From: Terriglobia bacterium
Lineage (GTDB): Bacteria > Acidobacteriota > Terriglobia > Bryobacterales > UBA6623
Assembly (NCBI GenBank): GCA_009841225.1
Contig: VXMF01000011.1
Span: 186,001 to 250,000 of the forward strand
DNA length: 64,000 nt
Direction: 5' to 3'
The notes under the pieces are model-generated. The model did not search any database. It worked only from the letters and a program-made list of their open reading frames with translations, and was not told the origin of the DNA. This document shows positions 18,048-26,202 of the stretch, piece after piece. A program made the position numbers and the translations under genes. Numbering within the stretch: the first letter of the stretch is position 1; each line of letters opens with the position of its first letter.

Positions 18048-20102
18048 ATGAACGCGAACACCAGAGTTCGTTGCGGAATCGATACCGGCGGGACCTTTAC
18101 CGATTTCGTCGCGGTGGACGAGGCCTCGGGCGAGCTGGTTGCGTCCAAATGGCCCTCCTCCCACGACAACCCGGTCGAAGCGATCGTCAATGTCGTGAAG
18201 GAGTCGGGCCTGCCGCCGGAAAGCATCTATTTCCTGATTCTTGGAACCACGGTAGCCACGAACGCGCTGATCCAGCGCAGGGGAGCCTACGTGGTCTATG
18301 TCACCACCGAGGGCTTCGAGGATGTCCTCTATATCCAACGGATGAACCGGCGCTACCACTACTCCTACGAGTGGACCAAGCCGCTTCCGTTCGTCGAGAT
18401 GCGCAACTGCGTGGGCGTGCGGGAGCGTATCGACGCCAAGGGCCAGGTCGTCGTCCCGCTGGAACGGGAATCCATGGAGCAGCTGGCCCGCGAGGTCGAG
18501 GCACGGCTGGAAGGACACCGCGTGGAAGACTCCGCCATTGCGGTCTGCCTCCTTTTCTCGTACCTCAATCCTGACCACGAACTCCTCCTGAAGGAGTTCC
18601 TGCAGTCGCGGTTTCCCGGGGTTGCGGTGTCAATCTCGCACGAGGTTGCGCCGATCTGGAGGGAATACGAACGGGGCAGCACGGTCGTCGCGGATGCCTT
18701 CGTCAAGCCTCTGCTCCAACGCTACGTGAACTCCGTCCGCGAGAGCCTGGACAGTCTGGGCCTGTCCTGTCCCTGGGCCATCATGAAATCCAACGGTGGC
18801 CACGCGAGTGCCAGCGCTGCGGAGGGTCAGCCCGTCAACCTCATCCTGTCCGGGCAGAGCGGCGGGATCATCGGAGGCAAGTACTTCGGGGACCTCGCCG
18901 AGCAGCAGGACCTCATTACGGTGGACATGGGAGGCACGAGCTGCGACGTGGGCGTGGTACAGGGAGGCAAGCTCTCCTACATCACGAACTACGAGATCGA
19001 ATGGGGACTCCCCATCAGCGCTCCATTTGTCGACCTGACCGCGATCGGGGCGGGTGGCGGAAGCGTGGCCTGGATCGACAAGGGAGGGTTCCTTCGAGTC
19101 GGCCCGCAGAGCGCCGGGGCCATGCCCGGACCACTCTGCTACGGGCGAGGGGGCACTGAGGTGACTGTCACCGATGCCAATCTGACCCTGGGACGCCTGA
19201 ATCCGGAGTACTTCCTCGGGGGCAAGATGAAGCTGGAGGCGACGAGGGCTCGCGAAGGACTCGCCAAGCTGGGCAGCGAGCTGTCTTTGAGTGCCGTCGA
19301 GGCGGCCCAAGCGGTCATCGACATGGCCAACGAGAACATGGCCAACGCCATTCGCCTTGTTTCGATCGAGCGCGGCCTGGACCCGCGGGACTTCAGCCTA
19401 GTCGCGTTCGGCGGGGCCGGGCCGCTGCACGCCGGTGGCATTGTCGAAAAGATGGGCATGACCCGGATCGTGATTCCCCTCTATCCCGGACTTTGCTCGG
19501 CATTCGGAGCGGCACTCGCTGACTTCCAGGTGGACAAGGTGTGGAGCACCAACTATCGCTCCGACGGCATGGACGGGGACCTGATCATCGAGCAGTTCCG
19601 GGATCTGGAGGCCGCTGCTCGCGACGAGTTGCGCGAGGAAGGGTTTTCCGCGGTTCCGGAGATCCTTCGCTCGATCAGCATGCGGTACGCGGGACAGAAC
19701 TACGAGCACGACGTGTCGCTCGAGGGCGGTGGCGTGAGTGCCGAGAGTCTGCAGCAGGCCTTCGGCGAGTTTCACCGGCTCCACGAACAGCTCTACGGCT
19801 ACTCGATCAGCGGCGAGGTCATCGAAATGATCCGTGTCAACGTCACCGCGGTGGGGCGAACCAGGAAGCCTCGGCTTAAGGCGCCTCCGAGCGGTGGAGA
19901 CCCTCGTCCCAGGCAAAGCCGCGAGGTCTTCTTTGACCGGAGCGGGTTCGTCTCGTGCCCCGTCTACAGACGCGACGATCTGCCCGGCCAGTTCTCGCTC
20001 GTCGGCCCCGCCATGATCGAGGAAGCCGATTCCACGATCCCGGTTCACCCCGGGCACACGCTCAGGGTAGACCGCAACGGCGTCATCAGCATCCTCGCGT
20101 GA
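18048..20102 (+). CDS. hyuA: Hydantoinase/oxoprolinase subunit A (ATPase subunit)
   Basis: 684 residues of the ASKHA-fold HyuA family. These proteins phosphorylate a carbonyl-type substrate so that the partner subunit can hydrolyse or carboxylate it. Visible motifs are the phosphate-1 loop GIDTGGTFTDF at residues 8-18, TTVATNAL, the second ATP-site strand VDMGGTSCDVGVV near residue 295, AIGAGGGSVAWID, the LGRLNPEYFLGG block and GGAGPLHA. Length fits ATP-dependent N-methylhydantoinase or acetone/acetophenone carboxylase large subunits. It is followed 13 nt later by hyuB and then a small four-Cys protein, which suggests one operon. Substrate unknown: hydantoins, 5-oxoproline-like lactams or ketones are candidates. 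Confidence 0.92.
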   Translation: MNANTRVRCGIDTGGTFTDFVAVDEASGELVASKWPSSHDNPVEAIVNVVKESGLPPESIYFLILGTTVATNALIQRRGAYVVYVTTEGFEDVLYIQRMNRRYHYSYEWTKPLPFVEMRNCVGVRERIDAKGQVVVPLERESMEQLAREVEARLEGHRVEDSAIAVCLLFSYLNPDHELLLKEFLQSRFPGVAVSISHEVAPIWREYERGSTVVADAFVKPLLQRYVNSVRESLDSLGLSCPWAIMKSNGGHASASAAEGQPVNLILSGQSGGIIGGKYFGDLAEQQDLITVDMGGTSCDVGVVQGGKLSYITNYEIEWGLPISAPFVDLTAIGAGGGSVAWIDKGGFLRVGPQSAGAMPGPLCYGRGGTEVTVTDANLTLGRLNPEYFLGGKMKLEATRAREGLAKLGSELSLSAVEAAQAVIDMANENMANAIRLVSIERGLDPRDFSLVAFGGAGPLHAGGIVEKMGMTRIVIPLYPGLCSAFGAALADFQVDKVWSTNYRSDGMDGDLIIEQFRDLEAAARDELREEGFSAVPEILRSISMRYAGQNYEHDVSLEGGGVSAESLQQAFGEFHRLHEQLYGYSISGEVIEMIRVNVTAVGRTRKPRLKAPPSGGDPRPRQSREVFFDRSGFVSCPVYRRDDLPGQFSLVGPAMIEEADSTIPVHPGHTLRVDRNGVISILA

Positions 20103-20115
20103 GAAAGCCCGAAGC

Positions 20116-21816
20116 ATGGAAACGATCGATACCGTCACCTTGAGCGTGATCAACAATGCTCTGATCAACATCTGCCGAGAAATGGGGACGGCGATGATGC
20201 GGACGAGCTACTCGCCCATCTTCAACGAGGGCCTGGACTTCTCGTGCGTGATTTTCAACAGGCGGGGCGACATGATCGGCCAGGCCGAATTCTGTCCGAC
20301 CATGCTGGGCTCGGCACAGTACGCGGTCAACTGGACCATCGAGGAACTCGGCTTGGAGTCGTTCGAGCCGGGTGACGTCGTCGTTCACAACGACCCGTAT
20401 CGCGGGCAGTGCCACATGCCGGAGCACATGGTGCTCAAGCCGGTGTTCTTCGAGGGCCAGATTTGGGGATTCGTGGCCAACATCGCGCATGTCGGGGAAA
20501 TCGGCGGCATGGCACCAGGCTCATTCGCGGCCGATGCCACGGAGGTCTACCAGGAGGGGCTGCGGCTTCCGCCTGTCAAGGTCATCAGCCGTGGAGAGTA
20601 TGTCAAGGACGTCTGGAAGATCATCCTGAGCAATCACCGCACCCCGAAGACGAGCTGGGGGGATCTGCATGCGATGATCGGTTCGCTGAGCATCGCGGAA
20701 ACGCGGCTGCTCGGCATGCTGGAGCGCTACGGCGGGTTGTTTCTCACGGCCGCAAGTGACCGGCTTCTGGATTACTCCGAGCGATGGATGAGGGAGGAGA
20801 TCCGGGAAATCCCGAACGGCGAGTACCATGCGAGCGATTGCATGGAGGACGACGGAGTCACCGACCAGCCGGTATGGATCAGGCTCAAGCTCGTCGTCAG
20901 GGACGACGAGGTGATTGCCGACTGGACCCAGTCCGACCCGCAGGCCAGAGGGCCGGTAAACGCCACCTTCGTGGTCACGGCCGCCGCCTCCTACAGTGGC
21001 CTCCTTCACCTGACGAGCAATGACATCCCTCGCAATTCCGGCTGCTACCGGCCGATTCGGGTCGTGACCAAGCCCGGTTCGGTCGTCAACGTGCGACACC
21101 CGGGTCCCTCGGTCGGCGGCAACACGGAAACGCACCCGCACATCCAGAATGTCGTCGTGGCGGCCCTGAGCCAGGCGATTCCCGAGCGGGCGGCCGCCGC
21201 GGAGGGGGCCAGCGGCTGCAACTTCCTGTTCGCTGGCGTTCACCCCGATACCGGCGAGTACTACACCAACTACCACATTGACGGCAGCGGCTGGGGTGCC
21301 ACGGGTTTCCACGACGGGAACTCGGCAATGTGCCCAGAGAACGGAAACTGCCGCAACACCCCGGTCGAAGTGCTGGAGAACAAGTTTCCCTGGAGAACTC
21401 TCGAATACCGGCTTCGATCGGACTCGGGCGGGCCCGGCAGGTTCCGCGGCGGACTCGGTAGCTCCCGCATCCTGCGTGTTCTGGCCCCCGAGATCACGGT
21501 GAGCGCGCTGATGGACCGCACCAAGACCCACGCGTGGGGCCTCTTCGGGGGCGGCAAGGGTGGCCGTGGCGGGATCTTTGTCAAGAAGAAGGGCGACACG
21601 CAGTTCCGGACTTTCTCGGAGGCGTTCGGCACGGTCTCCGATTCCAAGTTCACGCGGGTCCTGCTGAACGAGGGCGACGAGGTGATGATCCATTCGCCAG
21701 GAGGTGGCGGCTACGGTCCGCCAGCGGAGCGATCGCCCGAAGCGATCGAGCGGGATTTGCGCCAGGGATGGATCTCTCCGGACGGCGCGCGAGAGCTCTA
21801 TGGGTATGACCCCTAG
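20116..21816 (+). CDS. hyuB: Hydantoinase/oxoprolinase subunit B
   Basis: 566 residues of the HyuB family, the partner that completes hydrolysis or carboxylation of the substrate activated by HyuA. Diagnostic features are MMRTSYSPIFNEGLDFSC near the N-terminus, GDVVVHNDPYRGQCHMPE (metal-site histidines), ANIAHVGEIGGMAPGS, and the C-terminal DSGGPGRFRGGLGS and SPGGGGYGPPAER blocks. It lies 13 nt after hyuA. Full length for the family. The C-terminal glycine-rich loop is intact, so the enzyme should be active. Confidence 0.92.
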   Translation: METIDTVTLSVINNALINICREMGTAMMRTSYSPIFNEGLDFSCVIFNRRGDMIGQAEFCPTMLGSAQYAVNWTIEELGLESFEPGDVVVHNDPYRGQCHMPEHMVLKPVFFEGQIWGFVANIAHVGEIGGMAPGSFAADATEVYQEGLRLPPVKVISRGEYVKDVWKIILSNHRTPKTSWGDLHAMIGSLSIAETRLLGMLERYGGLFLTAASDRLLDYSERWMREEIREIPNGEYHASDCMEDDGVTDQPVWIRLKLVVRDDEVIADWTQSDPQARGPVNATFVVTAAASYSGLLHLTSNDIPRNSGCYRPIRVVTKPGSVVNVRHPGPSVGGNTETHPHIQNVVVAALSQAIPERAAAAEGASGCNFLFAGVHPDTGEYYTNYHIDGSGWGATGFHDGNSAMCPENGNCRNTPVEVLENKFPWRTLEYRLRSDSGGPGRFRGGLGSSRILRVLAPEITVSALMDRTKTHAWGLFGGGKGGRGGIFVKKKGDTQFRTFSEAFGTVSDSKFTRVLLNEGDEVMIHSPGGGGYGPPAERSPEAIERDLRQGWISPDGARELYGYDP

Positions 21817-21899
21817 GAAGCGTTTCGGATTCCTGCGAGCGACCGACCCGACGGTCGGGCCGGGAACGAGCCTGCAGTTTCGATACGGAGCATAAACGG

Positions 21900-22091
21900 A
21901 TGGGTCGCTGGGACGAGAACACCGCGGAGTGGTACGAGCAAACGATGATCTACTGCGATCTTTGCGGGCGAATCATTCCGAAGAATTTCTGGGTCGTGGA
22001 AGAAGGCGCGGAACGGCTGGTCTTCTGCGATCCGGACTGCGAGAAGCTCTACAACGACTATTGGGTCCCGTCGCAGGACCGGGAGGCGTGA
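21900..22091 (+). CDS. Small four-cysteine (zinc-knuckle-like) protein downstream of hyuAB
   Basis: 63 residues with Cys19-x2-Cys22 and Cys43-x3-Cys47, arranged as a TRASH/YHS-like treble-clef zinc site (YCDLCGRI … FCDPDCEKLY), and rich in aromatic residues. It starts with ATG 83 nt after hyuB in the same direction. I do not recognise a named family with certainty. Ketone carboxylases of the acetone/acetophenone type carry HyuA-like and HyuB-like chains plus a small zinc-containing subunit, so it could be the third subunit of this complex. A regulatory or chaperone role is also possible. Confidence 0.72.
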   Translation: MGRWDENTAEWYEQTMIYCDLCGRIIPKNFWVVEEGAERLVFCDPDCEKLYNDYWVPSQDREA

Positions 22092-22175
22092 TTTCGCCGT
22101 TCGGCGAAGGCGATCCTCTCTCCGGTGACCTGTTCACACGGTTCGGCCGCCCGAGAAGGACACTCGAGACACGGC

Positions 22176-23204
22176 CTACCGGGTCCAGAAGTCGTCGGGC
22201 TCGTCCATCGCGACGAACTGGTCGACATTCTCGCGGGTGATCTCGTCCAGCGCAATTGGCTGGCGCATTGGGACTGTCTTGCCCCTGAAGATCTGGATCA
22301 TTGAAGTCACGCTGAGCGAGCCGTGCAGGCGAGGCGGATGGAGGATGGTGTACTTGCCCAGCCCGGCCTTAATCATCTTCAGGCCCCCGTTGTAGCCGTC
22401 GAGCCAGGTGAGGCAGGGTCGACTGGCCCTCATCATGTCGTCGGTTATGCCTGCTGCGCGCAGCGCCTGGATGCCTCCAACCGCCATTTCCCCGTTGTCG
22501 AAGTGAATGCCGTCGAGATCCGGGTGGGCCGTGATGATGTTCTCCATGACCCGCTGCCCGCTCGCCCTTGACCAGTCTCCGGCCTGCCGCACCGCCTCGA
22601 CCTCCGGATACTTCTCGAGCACTTCGTCATAACCGGCATTCCTCTCCACAGCCGGACCCGCCCCCGGGAGTCCTTCGAGGATGGCGATCTTCCCTTTGCC
22701 ACCAATCAACTCCATGAGCTTCGTCAATCCCCTGACGGCACCGTACATGTGATCCGTCGACACGAACGTGTCGTACTTCTCACTTGAGACCTTGCGGTCG
22801 ACGATCACGACGGGGATTCCCTCTTTCTCGCACTCATCCAGGATCGGATTCGCCACGTACAGATTCGCCGCGCCGATGATGAGTCCGTCGACCCCCTTGG
22901 TCAGCAGATCCTCCATGTCCGAGACTTGCTTGGCCGGCGAATCGTTGGCGTCGGTAATCAGCAGCTCCACGTTGTCGTACTTGGCTACCTCTGATTCGAT
23001 GGATTCGCGCAGAGCGGTGCGCCAGGTGTTGGTCTCCGACGCGTTGCTGAACCCGATGGTCCAATCCCGGTCCCCGAAGGCCTCCGGCGTGCTAGCGTTG
23101 ACCGGAGCCTTGTCCTTCGCGCAGGCACCGAGGGCGGCAATGAGGCCCGCGAGTGCCAGGCACGAGGCAAAATGCCGATGACCGGATCGCTGTTCCGTCC
23201 TCAC
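22176..23204 (-). CDS. Periplasmic substrate-binding lipoprotein of a CUT2-type ABC transporter
   Basis: 342 residues. The lipoprotein signal ends LAGLIAALGAC, a good lipobox with Cys28. The mature part is a type I periplasmic binding fold of the RbsB/LacI group: IGFSNASETNTWRTALRES, then ITDANDSPAKQVSDMEDLL, GVDGLIIGAAN, IPVVIVDRKV and DGIHFDNGEMAVGGIQAL. Start is GTG at 23204 behind a GAGGAGGAAG ribosome-binding site. It is 118 bp downstream of the permease gene in transcription order and convergent with the hyuAB operon, so both strands serve one locus. Several acidic and aromatic residues line the fold, but the ligand cannot be inferred. Confidence 0.9.
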   Translation of the reverse strand: MRTEQRSGHRHFASCLALAGLIAALGACAKDKAPVNASTPEAFGDRDWTIGFSNASETNTWRTALRESIESEVAKYDNVELLITDANDSPAKQVSDMEDLLTKGVDGLIIGAANLYVANPILDECEKEGIPVVIVDRKVSSEKYDTFVSTDHMYGAVRGLTKLMELIGGKGKIAILEGLPGAGPAVERNAGYDEVLEKYPEVEAVRQAGDWSRASGQRVMENIITAHPDLDGIHFDNGEMAVGGIQALRAAGITDDMMRASRPCLTWLDGYNGGLKMIKAGLGKYTILHPPRLHGSLSVTSMIQIFRGKTVPMRQPIALDEITRENVDQFVAMDEPDDFWTR

Positions 23205-23322
23205 GATGGCTCTTCCTCCTCTTGCCTAGGGCCTGGCCCGGTCGCCAGTATAGTTCGCGGCCCTCAATTCCGGACGATTCCGCATTTGCTCGCGCGCTGG
23301 CAGGACCGCTGCTTCCTAGTGT

Positions 23323-24342
23323 TCACGCCTCTCGCTTCTTGTAGAGCGCGACGGCGACCAGAATGATGCAGCCCTTGGCGATTCCTTGGGTGTAGGGTGA
23401 CACGTTCAGCAAGTTCAGCAGATTGTTGATCATGGAGATGATCAGCGCGCCCAGCAGCGTTCCCCATAGAGACCCCACTCCCCCGAACAGGCTGGTCCCG
23501 CCGAGCACGACCGAAGCGATAGCGTCCAGCTCGAGCCCGCGGCCGGCCCACGGATCGCCGACCGTGACGCGGGCGCTGAAGATGATGCCGCCGAGCGCGG
23601 CAGACGCGTTGCTGATCATGTAGGTGACGAGCTTTACCCGGTTCACCGGAATCCCGGACAGCCGCGCCGCCTCTTCATTGCCGCCCACTGCGTACACCTG
23701 GCGTCCATAGGGCGTGAATCGGAGCACGAAATCACCCAGCACGAAGGCCGCAAGCATGATGAGCACGGGCACCGGAACCGGCCCAATCGACCCGGCCCCA
23801 AGCCAGGCGTACGTTCCCTGGATTCCGCCAATCGGCTTGCCGCCCGAGATCGTGAGGGCTGCCCCGCTAGCGATGGCCATCATGGCCAAGGTCACGATGA
23901 AGGGGGCCACCCCGCGCCAGATGATGATCGCCGCGTTGAACGCGCCCACGGCGATACCCAGCACCAGTGTGGCAACGACGACGATCGCCAGTGGATAGCC
24001 CGCTCCGTCCGCGAAGAGCATGGCGGCGACCACGCTGTAGAGGCTGAGCGTCATGCCCACCGAGAGGTCGATGCCTGCCGTCAGAATGACGAACGTCATC
24101 CCGACGGTCACAACCCCGAGCATGGAGGTCTGTCGCAGGATGTTGAGGACGTTCCGCTCGGAAATGAAGTTCGGAGATAGCACCGCACCGAGCACGATGA
24201 TGAGGAGGAAGCCGATAATCACTCCCGTGCTGGGTCCAAGCCGCTCCAGCGCCGGGCGCAGGTACCCCGACTTGATCCGAGAACGCAAGGCTCCCGAACG
24301 AGAACGGGGTCGGGTGCCGTGATTCTCGCTGCCGTCAGCCAT
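23323..24342 (-). CDS. CUT2-type ABC transporter permease (RbsC-like)
   Basis: 339 residues with about eight to ten transmembrane helices. The family hallmarks are LTAGIDLSVGMTLSLYSV (residues about 68-85), the cytoplasmic EAA-like loop TPYGRQVYAVGGNEEAARLSG and the later SVVLGGTSLFGGVGSLWGTLLGALI. It would form the channel for the ATPase at 16434-17918 and the binding lipoprotein at 22176-23204. It starts at ATG 24342. It is transcribed before the binding protein gene, the reverse of the common order. Confidence 0.92.
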   Translation of the reverse strand: MADGSENHGTRPRSRSGALRSRIKSGYLRPALERLGPSTGVIIGFLLIIVLGAVLSPNFISERNVLNILRQTSMLGVVTVGMTFVILTAGIDLSVGMTLSLYSVVAAMLFADGAGYPLAIVVVATLVLGIAVGAFNAAIIIWRGVAPFIVTLAMMAIASGAALTISGGKPIGGIQGTYAWLGAGSIGPVPVPVLIMLAAFVLGDFVLRFTPYGRQVYAVGGNEEAARLSGIPVNRVKLVTYMISNASAALGGIIFSARVTVGDPWAGRGLELDAIASVVLGGTSLFGGVGSLWGTLLGALIISMINNLLNLLNVSPYTQGIAKGCIILVAVALYKKREA

Positions 24343-24787
24343 CGAGAGTGTCGCTTCCTCTTGTCAACTGCCTGGGCTGGACGGAGTTTCGGGCCGTTGC
24401 AAGGCGGCGCAGTCGGCGTAGTCCCGTAGCGTCCGGTCTGACGGCCCTGTGCAGATGGGATTGCACCCGTGAAACGGTCTTTCCGAGAGCAGCCGGATCT
24501 CTCCGACGCGCCATTCGGTGGTCCGGCATTACCAGGTCAGGAAGCGCGAGCACGTCAACACCGGACCGAGAACGACGGAATCGTCATGCCCAACGAACTG
24601 AGCAGGTCCAGTGGAATCGAGACGATCCTCGAAGGCCTCGCCGTCATTCACCGCCTGCCTCCCATTGTTCATTCGAGGCTGGCCCTTGTTCGTACCGATA
24701 CTAGCGTAGGCAGGCGAGAGTCGCCTGAGGCCAGGCGACTCCGCGTTGGCCTCGTTTCGGTAACCGAACGTGCGTCGCCCGGAGGTG
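24343..24787. other. Intergenic region with a hairpin, no supported gene
   Basis: 445 bases upstream of the permease gene. Apart from the hairpin at 24718-24741 there is no convincing coding sequence; the open plus-strand frames have no family and no ribosome-binding site. Confidence 0.4.
24718..24741 (-). terminator. Strong 10-bp hairpin after the sulfatase remnant
   Basis: GAGTCGCCTG at 24718-24727 and CAGGCGACTC at 24732-24741 are perfect inverted repeats around a 4-nt AGGC loop. It lies 47 bp past the stop of the minus-strand sulfatase fragment. No T-tract follows, so it may be a non-canonical terminator or mRNA-end stabiliser. Confidence 0.4.
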
Positions 24788-25395
24788 CTAGATGAACGGC
24801 GCCTTGACCTTGTCCGTGTTCTTGAGCGGGTACTGCGGAAGCTCGCCGCCCGGGTCTCGCATGATCCGGCGCTGCGCAAGATTGACCCTGTCTGAAGCGC
24901 GTCGCGCGATCGTCTCGCTGAATGGATCGCTCGATTCCAAATCAAACAGCCGGATGTTGTCCCAATGGACGTCGGAAAAATACCAGTTCCTCTCATCCCT
25001 GTACCAGACGGAATTGCTGTACCGGCAGGTCAGATACTCCCTGCTTTCGAAATGACCTCCTTCGAGCAGAGGCAGGAGGTTCTTGCCCTCAAGCCCATCT
25101 TCTGGACCTGTTCCGGCCGCAGCACAAACCGTGGCTGGCACGTCGAGCGTGTAGACCAACTCCCGCAGGCGCTTGCCCGCGCCCAGCCGTTTGGGATGCC
25201 GCATCAGCAGAGGGATGTGCATCGTGCCCGGGTTCAGGGCACCCGCCGGCTTGCCGGTCACCTTCTCGAGGTTGTCTGCAAAGTTCGTGCCGTGGTCGCT
25301 CAGGAACACGACCAAGGTGTCGTCTTCCATCGGTTTCCTAGCGGACTCAATGGCCGGGTTCTCTCCACAGCGCAGCAACATCGAGTCGATGTAGG
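24788..25395 (-). pseudogene. Sulfatase remnant, C-terminal half only
   Basis: C-terminal part of a type I sulfatase. It begins within the helix before the metal strand (YIDSMLLRC…) and keeps DDTLVVFLSDHGTNF, whose Asp and His belong to the calcium/sulfate site, then GTMHIPLLMRHPKRLG, LDVPATV and a natural C-terminus. The N-terminal half with the formylglycine C-x-P-x-R motif is missing. The longest readable protein starts at ATG 25381 and cannot be an active sulfatase. Its truncated 5' end abuts a second sulfatase fragment on the opposite strand, marking a rearrangement breakpoint near 25395. Confidence 0.75.
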
Positions 25396-25397
25396 AT

Positions 25398-25670
25398 GTG
25401 GGGCATACGCGCCGGCTGACTGCTCGAGAGCAACGCTACGAGGGGACGCCGGCCCAGCGTGCGTTTGAGATCCTAGCGGGTCCTCCGGAGTTTGAGCTGT
25501 ACGATCTGGACGAAGATTCTTGGGGATTCCGGAATCTCGCCGGCGTGGAACACACAGCGACACTGGAACGATTGCAGGCGGCCTTGGACGACTGGTGTCG
25601 CAAGACGAACGACCCATCGCTTGATCCTGCTTTCGCTGCAGAGATGTTCCATCGGGCCGACAGCTATTGA
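25398..25670 (+). pseudogene. Second sulfatase remnant, C-terminal tail
   Basis: 90 readable residues ending with PPEFELYDLDEDSWGFRNLA and then ERLQAALDDWCRKTNDP, the standard C-terminal tail of heparan-N-sulfatase-like sulfatases. Nothing of the catalytic domain is present and a stop lies immediately upstream at 25392. It differs from the tail of the minus-strand fragment, so it comes from another sulfatase gene. The two pieces point away from each other from a shared junction at about 25395. Confidence 0.7.
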
Positions 25671-26202
25671 TGCGCGGCGGAGAGGGGCCGAAGGCGTAGC
25701 CAGCGAATTGGCCAATGGCGTCGGGGCAGCTGTGCTCTTTGCCAGTGAGGGCCTTGCCTTGCGTGGTCTGGCGAGCTGAAAATCGCCTTCTCTGAGGACG
25801 GGGCCGTGCTTCGACAGCCTGATCAAATTCGCCTAACGCGACCCTGTTTTTCCCGGACTCTGGCACGGACCGATCCGCCATTCACCCTTGCTAGCAATCG
25901 TTCCTTTCAGCCATTTCCTTAGTGGTTCGGGCATGTCCCGGCGGACCGCATGCACAGCCCGGAAACGATCTCTTCCAGATCCGCAAACCTGTTGGGCGTA
26001 GTCAACGCGACGAGCGGCCAAGTTTGCTAAGATCAAGGCTTCGTTACCTACGCTTGCAGGCTCGGGGGTGTCCGGTCGCGACGCTCCGAGTCCAACCTCT
26101 GACCAGTCCAATAACACCGGTTCCGTGCACGCTCCGCGCGGGCATGCCGAGTCTCCGCAGGGCGTTTGGGAACGTGATCCGACACAGAGGGTAATCACCA
26201 AG
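25671..26202. other. Upstream region of the pyruvate phosphate dikinase gene
   Basis: 532 bases. A minus-strand frame across 25833-26050 reads somewhat protein-like but matches no family and is not counted. The 45 codons in frame before ATG 26203 show no family similarity. Confidence 0.35.

Noticed and set aside
25833..26050. Protein-like minus-strand frame upstream of ppdK
   Set aside because: No recognisable family, no clear start; probably chance or an old relic.
26068..26202. 45-codon N-terminal extension of ppdK
   Set aside because: Conserved start MAKHVFSFGG lies at 26203 with a ribosome-binding site.
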